Origin: Craspedostauros australis
Lineage: Eukaryota > Bacillariophyta > Bacillariophyceae > Mastogloiales > Achnanthaceae
NCBI GenBank assembly: GCA_026770025.1
Contig: JAMXDE010000035.1
Coordinates: 372,001-436,000 of the forward strand
Reading direction: 5' to 3'
DNA length: 64,000 nucleotides
Part shown: one piece after another, positions 7,591 through 20,176 of the stretch
How the letters are laid out: each line of letters opens with the position of its first letter
Position numbering within the stretch: the first letter of the stretch is position 1
The notes under the pieces: generated by a model
The model's input: only the letters and a program-made list of their open reading frames with translations
Told to the model about the DNA's origin: nothing
Database searches by the model: none
Position numbers and translations under genes: made by a program

Positions 7591-10500
7591 TCATTCTAGC
7601 TTGGCCTTCTGCCCACCGCCGTTGACTCGCAGACCTCTTCGGGTACCACACTGCCCGAAGGTGGAGGTCTCGACCGACTCGAACTGGCCACCGGACGCTA
7701 CGAGGGTTCCATCTACGGTGACGGTGTAACTGCCCTCGCCGTTGCTGCAGCAGATTCCGTCGTTGCGCGAATCGTTGATGGTGAACCTCAAGCAGGCAGA
7801 CTTTGAGACGCATATCTCCTTGGTGTAGAGTTGGATGGTGTTGTCGGCAAACGGACCATCTTGGAGGAGGACGTTGTCTCCATTCTTCAGCTCCCAGGTG
7901 GTTTCAGATCCATTGTTATCTGTCAGTAGTTCCACGCGGACCATGGACTCATCGGAGGCACAGGCACTCCAGTTGCTTCCAACTGAAGGTGCCGAAGTGG
8001 AGTAGCTTGTTGGGTTGTTTGTCAGCGTGCTTGTGGGCGCGCTCGTTGGTTTGCTTGTCGGGTTGTTTGTCGGGTTATTTGTCAGGTTGCTTGTGGGCGC
8101 GCTCGTTGGGTTGCTTGTCGGGTTGCTTGTCGGGTTGCTTGTCAGCGTGCTTGTGGACGCGCTTGTTGGATTGCTTGTCGGGTTGTTTGTCAGCGTGCTT
8201 GTTGGGTTGCTTGTTGGGTTGTTTGTCGGGTTGTTTGTCAGCTTGCTTGTGGGCGCGCTCGTTGGGTTGTTTGTCGGGTTATTTGTCAGGTTGCTTGTGG
8301 GCGCGCTCGTTGGGTGGCTTGTCGGGTTGCTTGTCGGGTTGCTTGTCAGCGTGCTTGTGGACGCGCTTGTTGGATTGCTTGTCGGGTTGTTTGTCAGCGT
8401 GCTTGTTGGGTTGCTTGTTGGGTTGCTTGTTGGGTTGTTTGTCGGGTTATTTGTCAGCTTGCTTGTGGGCGCGGTTGTTGGGTTGTTTGTCAGCGCGCTT
8501 GTTGGGTTGCTTGTCGGGTTGTTTGTCAGCTTGCTTGTGGGCGCGCTTGTTGGGTTGCTTGTTGGGTTGTTTGTCAGCGTGCTTGTGAGCGCGCTCGTTG
8601 GGTTGCTTGTTGGGTTGTTTGTCAGCGTGCTTGTGGGCGCGCTTGTTGGGTTGTTTATCAGCGTGCTTGTGGGCGCGCTTGATGGGTTGCTTGTTGGGTT
8701 GTTTGTCAGCTTGTTTGTGGGCGCGCTTGATGGGTTGCTTGTTGGGTTGCTTGTCAGCTTGTTTGTGGGCGCGCTTGATGGGTTGCTTGTTGGGTTGTTT
8801 GTCAGCTTGCTTGTGGGCGTGCTTGTTGGGCTGCTTGTCGGGTTTCTTGTCGAGTTGTTTGTCAGCATGCTTGTGGGCGCGCTCGTTGGGTTGTTTGTTG
8901 GGTTGCTTGTTGGGTTGTTTGTCAGCGTGCTTGTGGGCGCGCTTGTTGGGTTGCTGACTGGTGCGGCGGTGACTGGCAAAGCCGTGGGGAAAGGCACCGG
9001 ACCAGTCGTTGGCTGGCAATCTCTGATCTGGGTCGTCTCGGATGATTGGAATTCTCCTCCAGACTTTTGCAACACGCCGTCGACGAAGATCTTGTATGAT
9101 CCCTTCCCGACCTCGCAGCAGATTCCGTCACCATATGTGTCAACAATCATCATACTCAAGCAGGCAGACTTGGAGACGCATATCTCCTTGGTGTAGAGCT
9201 GGATGGTGTTGTCGGCAAACGGGCCATCTTGGAGGAGGACGTCGTCTCCATTCTTCAGCTCCCAGGTGGTTTCGGATCCGAAGTAATCTGTCAGTAGTTC
9301 CACGCGGACCATGGACTCATCGGATGCACAGGCATTCAAGTTACAATCTCCGACCAGGATCGTCTCAGTTGTTCCGAATTCTCCTCCAGTTATCTGCACC
9401 ATGCCATCGACGATAATCCTGTAGGATCCCCTACCGAAGCTGCAGCAGATTCCGTTGCCAATTGTGTCAGCAATCGTCATGCTCAAGCAGGCAGACTTGG
9501 AGACGCATATCTCCTTGGTGTAGAGCTGCTGAACGAAGTTGTCGGCAAACGGACCATCTTGGAGGAGGACGGTGTCTCCATTCTTCAGCTCCCAGGTGGT
9601 TTGGGATCCGTAGTAATCTGCCAATAGTTCCACGCGGACCATGGACTCATCGGATGCACAGGCACTCGAGTTGCTTCCAACTGCAGGTGCCGAAGTGGGG
9701 CTGCAATTTCCGATCTGGGTCGTCTCAATTGTTTCGAATTCTCCTCCAGACATCTGCACCACGCCATCGACGAAGATCTTGTATGATCCCCCACCTTTGC
9801 TGCAGCAGATTCCGTCACCATATGTGTCAGCAATCGTCATGCTCAAGCAGGCAGACTTGGAGACGCATATCTCCTTGGTGTAGAGCTGGAAAATGAAGTT
9901 GGGAAACGGGCCATCTTGGAGGAGGATGTTGTCTCTACTCTTCAGCTCCCAGGTGGTTTCTGATCCGCGGTAATCTGTCAGTAGTTCCACGCGGACCATG
10001 GACTCATCGGATGCACAGGCACTCGAGTTGCTTCCGACTGTAGGTGCCGAAGTGGGGCTGCAATTTCCGATCTGGGTCGTCTCACTTGTTTCGAATTCTC
10101 TTCCATACTTCTGCCGGACGCCGTCGACGAAGATCTGGTATGAACCATATCCTCCTGAGCAGCAGATTCCGTCACCATATGTGTCAACAATCGTCATGCT
10201 CAAGCAGACAAACTTGGGGACGCACATCTCCTTGGTGTAGCGCCGACGAAAGAAGTCGACGAACGGGCCATCTTGGAGGAGGACGTCGTCTCCATTCTTC
10301 AGCTCCCAGGTGGTTTCGGATCCGTAGTTATCTGTCGATAGTTCCACGCGGACCATGGACTCATCGGATGCACAGGCATTCAAGTTACAATCTCCGATCT
10401 GGGTGGTCTCAGTTCTTCCGAAGTCTCCTCCATACTTCTGCACCATGCCATCGACGATAATCCTGTAATATCCATCACCGTAGCTGCAACAAATTCCGTT

Positions 10501-13500
10501 CCAACCGAAGTCAGCAATCGTCATGCTCAAGCAGGCAGACTTGGAGACACATACCTCCTTGGTGTAGAGCTGAAAATTGTTGCCAAACGGGCCATCTTGG
10601 AGGAGGACGGTGTCTCCATCCTTCAGCTCCCAGGTGGTTTCGGATCCGTACCTATCTGTCAGTAGTTCCACGCGGACCATGGACTCATCGGATGCACAGG
10701 CACTCGAGTTGCTTGCAACTGTAGGTGCAGAAGTGGGGCTGCAATCCCCGATCTGGGTCGTCTCACTTGTTCCGAATTCTCCTCCAGACTTCTGCTCGAC
10801 GCCGTCGATGAAGATCTTGTATGATCCCTTTCCGTTGGTGCAGCAGATTCCGTTGCGACCTGTGTCAGCAATCGTCATGCTCAAGCAGGCAGACTTGGAG
10901 ACGCATATCTCCTTGGTGTAGTGCTTGCTGGTGAACTGGGCAAACGGGCCATCTTGGAGGAGGACACTGTCTCCATTCTTCAGCTCCCAGGTGGTTTCTG
11001 ATCCGCGGTAATCTGTCAGTAGTTGCACGCGGACCATGGACTCATCGGATGCACAGCCATTCGAGTCACAATCTCCAATCTGGGTCGTCTCGGATGATTC
11101 GAATTCTCCTCCAGACTTCTGCTCGACGCCATCGACGAAGATCTTGTATGATCCCGAACCTTCACTGCAGCAGATTCCGTCACCATATGTGTCAAAAATC
11201 GTCATATTCAAGCAGGCAGACTTGGAGACGCACATCTCCTTGGTGTGGACCTCGATGGTGATGTCGGCAAACGGACCATCTTGGAGGAGGACGGTGTCTC
11301 CATCCCTCAGCACCCAGGTGGTTTCGGATCCGTAGTTATCTGTGAGTAGTTCCACGCGGACCATGGACTCATCGGATGCACAGGCACTCGAGTTGCTTCC
11401 GACTGTAGGTGCCGAAGTGGGGCTGCAATCTCCGATCTGGGTCGTCTCACTTGTTTCGAATTCTCCTCCAGACTTCTGCTCGACGCCGTCGACGAAGATC
11501 TTGTATGATCCCTTTCCGTTGGTGCAGCAGATTCCGTTGCCAATTGTGTCAACAATCGTCATGTTCAAGCAGGCAGACTTGGAGACGCATACCTCCTTGG
11601 CGTGGACCTGGATGGGGCTGTTGTCAAACCAGCGATCTTGGAGGGGGCCATCTTGGAGGAGGACGGTGTCTCCATCCTTCAGCTCCCAGATAGTTTGGGA
11701 TCCGTAGTAATCTGGCAGTAGTTGCACGCGGACCATGGACTCGTCGGATGCACAAGCATTCAAGTTACAATCTCCGATCTGGGTGGTCTCAGTTCTTCCG
11801 AAGTCTCCTCCAAACTTCTGCACCACGCGATCGACGATAATCCTGTAATAACCATTGCCTCCTGAGCAGCAGATTCCGTCACCATATGTGTCAACAATCG
11901 TCATGCTCAAGCAGGCAGACTTGGAGACGCATATCTCCTTGGTGTAGAGCTGGAAAATGAAGTTGGGAAACGGGCCATCTTGGAGGAGGACGTCGACTCC
12001 ATTCTTCAGCTCCCAGGTAGTTTCGGATCCGTACCTATCTGTCAGTAGTTCCACGCGGACCATGGACTCATCGGATGCACATGCATTTGAGGTGCTTGCA
12101 ACTGTAGGTGCCGAAGTGGGGCTGCAATCTCCGATCTGGGTGGTCTCACTTGTTTCGAATTCTCCTCCAAACTTCTGCAACACGCCGTCGACGATAATCC
12201 TGTAAGATCCGTAACCTATTGAACAGCAGATTCCGTCACCATATGTGTCAGCAATCGTCATGCTCAAGCAGGCAGACTTGGAGACGCATACCTCCTTGGT
12301 GTAGAGCTGGAAAATGTTGTCGATAAACGGCCCATCTTGGAGGAGGACGTTGTCTCCATTCTTCAGCTCCCAGGTGGTTTCGGATCCGTACCTATCTGTC
12401 CATAGTTCCACGCGGACCATGGACTCATCGGATGCACATGCATTTGAGGTGCTTCCATCTGTAGGTGCCGAAGTGGCGTGGCTTGGTGGGTTGCTTGGTG
12501 GGTTGTTTGTCAGCTTGCTTGTGGGCGCGCTTGTTGGGTTGCTGACTGGTGCGGCGGTGACTGGCAAAGCAGTGGGGAAAGGCACCGGAGCAGTCGTTGG
12601 TTCTGGACTCTGGCAATCTCCGATCTGGGTCGTTTCAGTTGTTGCAAATGCTCCGACAAACACTTCCGGTATGCCGTCAACAATAATCCTGTAGGATCCA
12701 TATCCTCCTGAGCAGCAGATTCCGTCACCATATGTGTCAACAATCGTCATACTCAAGCAGGCAGACTTGGAGACGCATATCTCCTTGGCGTAGAGCTTGC
12801 TGATGTGGTCGATAAACGGTCCATCTTGGAGGAGGACGTTGTCTCCATTCTTCAGCTCCCAGGTGGTTTCGGATCCGTAGTTATCTGTCAGTATTTGTAC
12901 GCGGACCATGGACTCATCGGATGCACAGGCATTCGAGGTGCTTCCATCTGTAGGTGCCGAAGTGGGGTTGCTTGTAGGTGCGCTTGTTGGGTTGCTGATT
13001 GGCTTGCTTGTGGGTGTGCTTGTTGGGTTGCTTGTTGGACTGCTGACTGGTGCGGCGGTGACTGGCGCTGCGCTGGAGGCAAGAACTCGAGCGGCTGTCG
13101 TTGTGGGACCGCCGCCACCGCAGGTTCCAACGTCGAACTCTTCACTGTTCTGGAACGCTCCGCCGGACTTGATCTTAACTCCTGCACGGGAAACCTCGTA
13201 CATTCCCTGGCCCCACCCACAGCACATGCCGTCGCCTTCCACATCTGCAATCTCAAACTTCACGCAGCTGTTGGGAGACACGCACAGCTTGGACTCGAAC
13301 GATGTCAGCTTCTCATCGGCACCGTATGGTCCACCAGTCTGGGCAACCTGCGAGTCCACAGTCAGCTTCCATGTTGTTTCGGCTGGGTAGTTGTCTGTCC
13401 TCACGAAGACCTCAACTAGTTCCAATCCATTCTCGCAATCTGGGACAGGCGCTGGTGTCGGAGACAGCCCCCCGCTGCATCCAGCACCTTCGCAACGGAA

Positions 13501-15525
13501 TGTCATGTACTCGCCCGAGTTGCTGATCTCCGTAATCTTGAGGCCCGTCGGGTTGATGTTTCCATTCTGGTAACTGTCCGTGTTGGGGTGCTTGTTGGCC
13601 CCGATGTTGGGATCGTTGGACGGCAGGAGTTTGGTGACGCCGCGGCCGTGGAAGACATCGTTGGCATCGCCGTTGTTCTTCTCTTGCTCGAGATCGTATT
13701 GGCCATCTGCCTGCACCATCGCGATTCGGTAATGTTTGTTGTTTGTTGGCCAACCGGCCTGTCCTGGCCAGCCCTGGTCGTGCGGTTCCGCCTTCTTCTC
13801 GTCGATATGCCAGATGCAGAGACCGGCCTGTGGCATATTCTTGTCAGACTCGAGCTGTTGGCGGTTCTCAATCAGGAGGTACCTGCATCGAGGAGAGTTC
13901 GAAGGCATGTGGAGCATTGTACAAAAGTGTGAATGTGATTGAGGCTGTGAGCGTGTATGTACTTGAGCATCGACAGACCACAATTTGGAGAGGACAATTC
14001 GAAATATGAATCATAGCATGACATGGCAGTGCAATGAGGCGCACTTACTCTCCGGCTGGGTAGCCACCCTCGCCGTCTCCGATCTTGTAGATATCTCTGT
14101 TGGTTTGAACCGCCGTGATGGGGTTGACACCCTCACCGGGACGCTTGGGCGTGACCCAGTTCAGCGTGACCTTCGACCAAGCGGATGGGTGTGGCGGATG
14201 ATACTGGTCGCCTTCGAATCCCCAGCTGTTCGCCATGAGACCGAACGATCCGATGCCGCTGCCGTCATCGCCGTAATCATACAGATCTGGCAAGCCAAGG
14301 AAGTGCGCCATCTCGTGCGTGATCACGCCAACACGTCCGATCGCAGTTCCGGACGTGCTCCACAAACCAGGATTCGCGTGGTAGTCCTGGATCTCCACGT
14401 TGTCCCAGCTCGTGAACTTGTTGGTGAGGCTCCACTGGTGTGACCAGATGCGGTCCTTCTGGGCAGCGCCGAATCCATCCGGGTCCGAATCCGATTCGGC
14501 ACCGTATCCCGAATGGATGATGGTGAAACCGTCGATCCAGCCATCACCGTCAGCATCAAACTGCTTGAAGTCGAGGTTCTGGCCATTCAATATGTTCAGC
14601 GCATCTGTGATGCAGTCATGAATCACGGAGGTACCGCCGCTGCTGTTGTCGGCGCATGTCTTTTCCGTCTTGGGGATGGTGATCCACTCTGTCACAGTGG
14701 ATTCGACTGTGAGGAGGTCGTATGAGAACTGATGGTAGAAGTGCTTCATGGAGCCGCTCGGGGCAGATGCTGGCTTCTCTCCCTTCTCGGCATTCATCAA
14801 ATCTACGTACTCCTGACGTGTTGGCAGGGAACGGTTAGCGTGGTCCTGGAAACGAAGCAGGATGACCAAATTCTTGAGCGTGCCAGTGGTCGACGCAAGC
14901 CGACGCTGGCGATGTTCCCGCAATTCGCGATAATCTGGATGATCCTCGATCAAGTGACGGCCGGAGATGTGATGGATGTTGGTCTCCTTCGTCGGTTCCG
15001 TAAGATGGAGTGGCCATCCAGCTTCTTTGGGGTTGAAAGACCCCCCGACCTTGTGCTTGGAAGGCACGAGTGTGGTACCATCAGAGCACAGCTCAGCGTA
15101 CACATACTCATCGAGATCATTCAGCATGATGGTGTACCCTGAAACAAAGGGGGGAAAACAAGTATCGAGTGGAGAGATAAGCGAACGCATGGAGGTGAGT
15201 TATCGTGTACTCATAGCGTGTGTATTTGGACGGGTGAGCGACATCAACCACCAGTCACCGACATCGCCAATAATGGAGGAGATACGATAGATTTGGCGAC
15301 ACAGAAGACATCCATGCGTGCTGGTGACTCACCGTCCATGTCCGTAACGTCGTGATAGACCTCGTTACCGTGCATCCGAGCAGTGAAGGTGGAGCCATCG
15401 GCTTGCTTGAGTTGGATGGGGTTGGGATTGGCCATCATGGCGAGTGTTGGAGCTGTCATCCACGAGGAGGCAACGGCAGCAGCCGCCCACCCAAGCAATG
15501 TGCTCTTGGGGACGTTGAATCTCAT
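7591..15525 (-). CDS. Secreted M6-type metalloprotease with twelve near-identical C-terminal repeats
   Basis: Three exons join in phase: 15525-15333, 15138-14049 and 13882-7591, with introns 15332-15139 (GTGAGT...CAG) and 14048-13883 (GTAAGT...CAG), giving 2524 residues. Residues 1-30 form a signal peptide. The peptidase has HEMAHFLGLPDLYD at 339-352, fitting HExxHxxGxxD of family M6 (immune inhibitor A type). It also has a preceding DADGDGWIDGF calcium-type loop and, in exon 3, YLLIENRQ and GLCIWHID, which are typical of M6. The rest is one divergent and twelve near-identical ~105-residue domains, each opening CASDESMVRV, containing LLQDGPF and ending GDGICC...SYRIIVDG. A ~310-residue Ser/Thr/Pro/Asn linker (NPTSAPTS type) precedes the last domain, with shorter ones earlier. 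Four conserved Cys per domain suggest disulfides and an extracellular place. Substrate is unknown; the repeats may bind ligand or the cell wall. Confidence 0.85.
7985..8955. repeat. Minisatellite encoding the Ser/Thr/Pro/Asn linker
   Basis: About 1 kb of short units of 12 bases and multiples, read on the minus strand as N-P-T-S, A-P-T-S and L-T-N-N variants. Blocks of several units recur in higher-order order. It lies in frame inside exon 3 of the metalloprotease. A smaller stretch of the same type occurs at 12478-12545. Confidence 0.85.
9050..13000. repeat. Tandem coding repeats of the metalloprotease
   Basis: Eleven of the twelve similar ~310-350-base units, each encoding one CASDESMVRV...SYRIIVDG domain, lie in direct order here; the twelfth is at 7640-7975. 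Long runs match base for base between units, including at silent positions, which points to recent unequal exchange or gene conversion rather than selection on protein alone. Confidence 0.85.
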
Positions 15526-15825
15526 CGTTGCTCTCTATTTCTTATCTCTGCTTCTACTTGTTGATGCTGTTGTTGTGCTTGCAGTTGATGCGTTTTGATT
15601 TTTGTGAGCTTCCCAATGGCAATGAAGCCTTGTCGGTATCGCCTTGTCAGGTACGGCAACGCTTGGGGGCGGAAGTCCTCTTGCAGCGTTTCACTGTGAC
15701 AGAATGTGACATGATGCAACGCGATGTACACCACAGGTCTCTGGTGGTCAGAGCGCGATTCGATGCGACACCAGACCCCCATCGAGGTTTTTCGTGCCTC
15801 ACAACGCATGGGTCAGGGACCATGC
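15526..15825. other. Upstream region of the metalloprotease gene
   Basis: No supported gene. The first ~80 bases are T-rich on the plus strand and probably form the 5' leader and promoter of the minus-strand gene that starts at 15525. Confidence 0.45.
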
Positions 15826-16196
15826 CTCGGGACGCACGGACCCCACCCTCTATGCATTGTGACGCATGTGTGCGACCAAAGAACAAGCAGATGCGAACAC
15901 TTCCGAGATTCGCATTTCCTGTCTCGGGACGCACGGACCCCACCCTCCATGCATTGTGACGCGTGTGTGCGACCAAAGAACAAGCAGATGCGAACACTTC
16001 CGAGATTCGCATTTCCTGTCTCGGGACGCACGGACCCCACCCTCCATGCATTGTGACGCATGTGTGCGACCAAAGAACAAGCAGATGCGAACACTTCCGA
16101 GATTCGCATTTCCTGTCTCGGGACGCACGGACCCCACCCTCCATGCATTGTGACGCGTGTGTGCGACCAAAGAACAAGCAGATGCGAACACCTCCG
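15826..16196. repeat. 97-bp tandem repeat, 3.8 copies
   Basis: Units begin CTCGGGACGCACGG at 15826, 15923, 16020 and 16117, exactly 97 bases apart, and the array ends near 16196. Units differ by only a few bases, for example GACGCATG against GACGCGTG. Because 97 is not a multiple of three, frames rotate through the array, so the open frames crossing it are artefacts. It marks the border between the gene-bearing left side and the retroelement-rich right side. Confidence 0.9.
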
Positions 16197-16675
16197 ATGG
16201 GGGGAAGGGAAATCGGCGTTGTTTAATTGTGACCGGGGACACCCGGTGATTTGTTCAGAATTCCAGAAATGACATCTTCATGAGTCTTGCGGGACTAATC
16301 AAAGAGAATATCAACCTGCACCATCCGGTACTTCTGTTAGTCATGGATAAATACGACGGACAGACCAAGTTGGGACAGACTCGGTCCGGGACTCCTCCCG
16401 GACTCAATTGTCCATGTCGCGTACACGGTACCCGGTATCCGAAACCGATACTGCGATGAAAGGCTACCGCGCGCTTGGTGTGTAGTTGAACCACGATCCA
16501 TGCTCTGCTCACCCTCCAGCTCATGCACCCATGCCGCCTGTCCAGCTAACCATCTTACAGAACCTGTACGCATCTTGAAGCATATCCACATCAATGGATC
16601 AGGTGCTGCTCTACGGATGGCGTCCCTGAACAGCTGTGTGTGCAGAACCATCACGACATGTTGCTGTACAACAAG
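16197..16675. other. Intergenic, no supported gene
   Basis: A 0.48-kb stretch between the 97-bp array and the first LTR. It shows no coding frame with recognisable content and no obvious terminal repeats. Confidence 0.45.
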
Positions 16676-17422
16676 TGTTGGAAATCCGGGGTTATAGTTA
16701 GTACTAAGTTCTAATCTGCTGTTAGAAACTGTACTGTTTTAGAACTGTGAGCACAATCTCACTTCTCTTCCGATTTCATCGTCATGGCAGGCATCTGTCG
16801 CGGTGGCGACACGGGGCGTCCTGTTGTCTCTTTAGGTGCTTCCCCCTTCATTCATCATGCTCTGTTCTTGCTTCCTTGTCTCTGCATCGTCGTAGCTGTC
16901 TATGCTTGCATGGCAGGGATCTGCAGTCTTGAGCACTTGCCTGTCTCATGTTTCCGTCGTTGATCCTCATGACACAATCGTCTCATAGCCGATGTCACCT
17001 TTGGTGACGTTCCAAACCTGTGGATGTTCTGATCCTTTCTGATGTTCCAAACCTGCAGATGTTCTTGTCCGCAGGAGGGGCGCGTGCTGTCCTCTGAGGA
17101 AGGTGCGTCACTTGCCCATGGACATGCTGTTCTGATCGACGTCGTCGTCTGGATGGTTGCCATGGTTGGCACGGTATTGGGACCTCCTGATCCACCATGG
17201 GTGTCGTCTTTACGTTACCAGAGGACAGGCTACCCTCCTTGCGGTTATACAGGTATCAATCGCGTCCGTATGCTTAGTCATAGTCATAATGACATGGTGT
17301 ACAAAGGTGTGACAAATAGTCTCCGAACATGTGACGAATAATATTCAAAGCTGTGACGAACAATGTTGGGAGGTGCGGCAATCACGGGTATTCCGACAAA
17401 GTCGTACCCTCAATTCCTAACA
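16676..17422 (-). repeat. LTR of Copia family B
   Basis: Bounded by TGTTGGAAATCC on the left and TTCCTAACA on the right, 747 bp. It matches the solo LTR at 38872-39648 at both ends and in internal blocks such as AGAACTGTGAGCACAA, but is clearly diverged from it. Confidence 0.75.
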
Positions 17423-17859
17423 CCCTTCCATTGTCGCATCGACAACATAACATCCATCGTCACCGTCCTTCTCTCTCACCTTTCGCCTTATTCCCATTAA
17501 TCCATTGCAGACCGCAGTTGGATGAAGTGATTCTTGTGGTTGTCGTAGATCTCCTTTTTGGTGTTCTTTGTGAAGCCGTCTGCGATGTTGTCTTCCGATC
17601 GCACGAATTTGGTTACGGCTTCTCCATTTTTGACGAGTTCACGTATGAAGTGATGTCGGATGTCGATGTGCCTTGTTCTTGCGGATGTCGATGGGTTTGA
17701 GGCGATGAAGATCGCTCCGACGTTGTCGACCATAACGTCCGCGGGCTTGTGCATCTTTAATCCGATGTCGTTCATCAGTTGCGTCACAAAGCGTGTTAGA
17801 ACGTAATCGTAGATGGGTTTGAAGATACCGCACCGAGAACGTAGAGTGATCAAGTCGTT

Positions 17860-18405
17860 GTTGTTGGTGAGGAGAGTGTTTGTTTACTGTGTTATTCGTA
17901 TGGTAGTATGGATGCTGTCGAGCTCACAAGATTGTCTTCTTGGAACTGTGAGCATGATAGAGGCATGACATGATCTCATGCAATTGCAGATGAAAATAAC
18001 ACGGAGACAACACGACAAATGTGCGTGTTACTGCGTGAAGATGAGGTGCAAAAGTCAATGAACAAAACACCGCGATAGCCCGTGTTGTAAATTACGTCTT
18101 CTCACGATGTTGCTAGTAGTACGATCACACGATTGATCGTATTCACTTGAGAAGGTCAGGTCAAGATTCGCACGTGTCACACCCAAGATCCAAGTCTGTC
18201 CTGATTGGGCAGATTGGCTCATCTTGGCAAGAAATCAATTTCCACGACATTTTTGGATCTGTGATTGAGGGAAAACGATTCTTGCGACGCGAAATGCGAC
18301 ACAAATCTGACACAACGGATTTTCGACCAAAATTTCCGTTCGGAACGGAAAAGGTAAGAAAAGTGGAGATTTCTGATTGGTCGACGGGTGTCGCTATTGT
18401 TAGAG
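17860..18405. other. Unassigned insertion inside element B
   Basis: No coding frame of interest and no clear terminal repeats. It shares the 15-mer TGATTGGTCGACGGG (around 18374) with the host intergenic region near 4098. It may be a small non-autonomous element or remnant host DNA. Confidence 0.35.
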
Positions 18406-19515
18406 ATTTAGCGTGCGCTAATAAAGCGGATTTCTTTCCCTGCTTCTGACAGTGCGACGTACTCTGCTTCTGTTGAGCTGAGTGTTACGCTGCGTTGTGC
18501 CTTTGATCTCCATATGATCGGCACTCCTTGTAGAAGGACGATGTGCCCTCCTACGCTGATGCGATTGTCCTTGTCACCCGCGAATTCGCTGTCGGTGAAT
18601 ATTGCAATCTTCCATGCATCGTTAGTCAGTGGACTTGGTTTCATCTTCAGTCCATACTCTCTCGTGTCCCATACGAACTTCATGACCTGTAGCATTTCCT
18701 TGTATGCTGCGGCTGTTGGTCCGTCCAACACCTTGGTCAGTTCTCGCACTGCGTTGGCGATGACAGGTCGAGAGTGTTTCACCAGGTATAGCAGCATGCC
18801 TACTCCACTTCGGTATCTGCTGTGTCGCTGTTCGTCCACCTTGGGTGCATCGCTGTTCCTTTGGATGCCCTGCCCTGGTGTTCTTGGTGTTCCGTATCGT
18901 TGTAGTTTCAGCACATCGCTCCCAAACGTATCGATGATGTTCTTGAGGATGTGTGGTTGGTTCACCCAACAGTTTGTCTTGTCATGGTTGAATATGATCT
19001 TGCAGCTTAGGTAGTCTTCAAGATCTTCCTCCACTTTGACCCCAAACCGTTCCGCTCGGATATCCTTCACAAGCTTCTCCAGTTCCTGCTTTTCTCCAAT
19101 GCAGAGACAATCGTCCACATAGGTGCCGATTAAAAGCAGTTGCCCTTCCTGATTCCGAATCAGTAGGCATGGGTCTACCTCACTCTGCCTGAACCCCAGT
19201 TTGAATAGGATGTCGACAAGCTTCTTATTCCATTGTCTGGCACTCTGCACGAGTCCGTAGATGGTTTTCTTGAGCAGCAGACATTCGTCGGTTTCGTGCT
19301 TCATGCCTTTCGGGCATTGCATGTAGATCTCCTCGTCGAGGTCACCGTGCAGAAATGCTGTCTCGAAGTCGACGATGATGCTATCTAGCTTCAATATCAT
19401 CTTCATGGTGAGCATGATGCGGTAGGTTGCGTCATGTATCACCGGTGCGTGGTGCGCTGAGAAGTCGACTCCTGAGATTTGCGAGTATCCGCATGCCACG
19501 AGTCTGGCGCGGAAT

Positions 19516-19564
19516 TGTTGGCAAGTTCCGCTCACGGTAACCTACGATCGTGGAAGATGGTGTT
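19516..19564 (-). repeat. Terminal fragment of LTR A
   Basis: Forty-nine bases identical to the TGTTGGCAAGTTCC end of the family A LTR, here as a lone fragment between element B and a family B-like LTR end. Confidence 0.8.
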
Positions 19565-19968
19565 TGTCAGGAATCGGGTGTTGTGAAACACCGAATTGCC
19601 GCACCTCCCAAGAGTGTGGAGTTGAGCATTGTGGAATGCTACATTACCGCACCTCCCAATAAGTCAAGGGTCAGGAGTCGAATGTCATGATATGATACAT
19701 TACCGCAACTCTCACCTGTGGATCTTTGTGACAGGAAAATGTGAGCTGCACGTGTTTTGTGATGGAGAACGACACGTGCCGAATGCGAACCGGACTATGG
19801 TGTCCGTGACCTCAATGCAGGAATGCCAATCACACGTGTATGTCGCAGGGGGCGGGGATGTTGGAATCGTGACCAACATCACGATACAAGCGACTACAGC
19901 CCCCATGTCGCAACCAATGAGAAAAGAGTACTGGAGGAAGGCCAATGTCACGAAGTGTGAGACGGCCT

Positions 19969-20176
19969 GTATCAGCACAAAACTGAATAGTGCTAAGTAC
20001 GTTACTCCCGTAGCCCCCACTATCTATAAATTTCACTTGTGTTCGGATCAGCAATCGCATCGCCTGTAGCTCAACGGTAGAGCACCAGTAATTCTAACTG
20101 AGGTTCCGGGTTCGAATCCCGGCATGGTACTTTGCTTTTGCTCACCCCTTGTGATTTTTCGATAGTGCTCTAATAG
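19969..20176 (+). repeat. 208-bp direct repeat, copy 1
   Basis: Identical to 20426-20633 (offset 457 throughout). It runs from GTATCAGCAC to GCTCTAATAG and contains a TATA box (20025-20030), a tRNA-like sequence and T-runs at 20136-20139 and 20154-20158. Confidence 0.9.
20060..20130 (+). tRNA. tRNA-like sequence, copy 1 (non-canonical)
   Basis: A perfect A box (TAGCTCAACGG, 20067-20077) and B box (GGTTCGAATCC, 20109-20119) stand at normal spacing. The D-stem (GCTC/GAGC) and T-stem (CCGGG/CCCGG) are perfect. The acceptor pairs in only about four of seven positions, and the anticodon loop reads AATTCTA on a 4-bp stem without U33, so the anticodon is uncertain (UCU by alignment with tRNA-Arg). 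TATAAA lies 30 bases upstream and TTTT follows. It may be a decayed tRNA, a tRNA-derived SINE or another Pol III RNA. Confidence 0.5.

Larger units (their letters stand above)
16676..19515 (-). mobile_element. Copia element B, truncated and broken
   Basis: A minus-strand Ty1/Copia relic. Its 3' LTR is at 16676-17422, followed by the RNase H end and the reverse transcriptase (YVDD box, RARLVACGYSQ, SSTEAEYVALSEAGKE). The gag, protease, integrase and 5' LTR are missing. About 0.55 kb of unassigned DNA sits inside the pol region. It is broken, with several breaks, and is older than the A copies. The right end abuts a ~50-bp piece of LTR A. Confidence 0.8.

Noticed and set aside
8015-9196. 393-codon plus-strand frame rich in LVGLLVGL repeats
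   Set aside because: It is the exact antisense of the in-frame Ser/Thr/Pro/Asn linker of the metalloprotease; the hydrophobic repeat is a by-product of the minisatellite.
15826-16196. CRISPR-like array
   Set aside because: Units are contiguous tandem repeats without unique spacers, in a eukaryotic genome.
15647-16242. Several overlapping repeat-protein frames on both strands
   Set aside because: They arise from the 97-bp tandem repeat, which keeps all frames open by chance and has a period not divisible by three.
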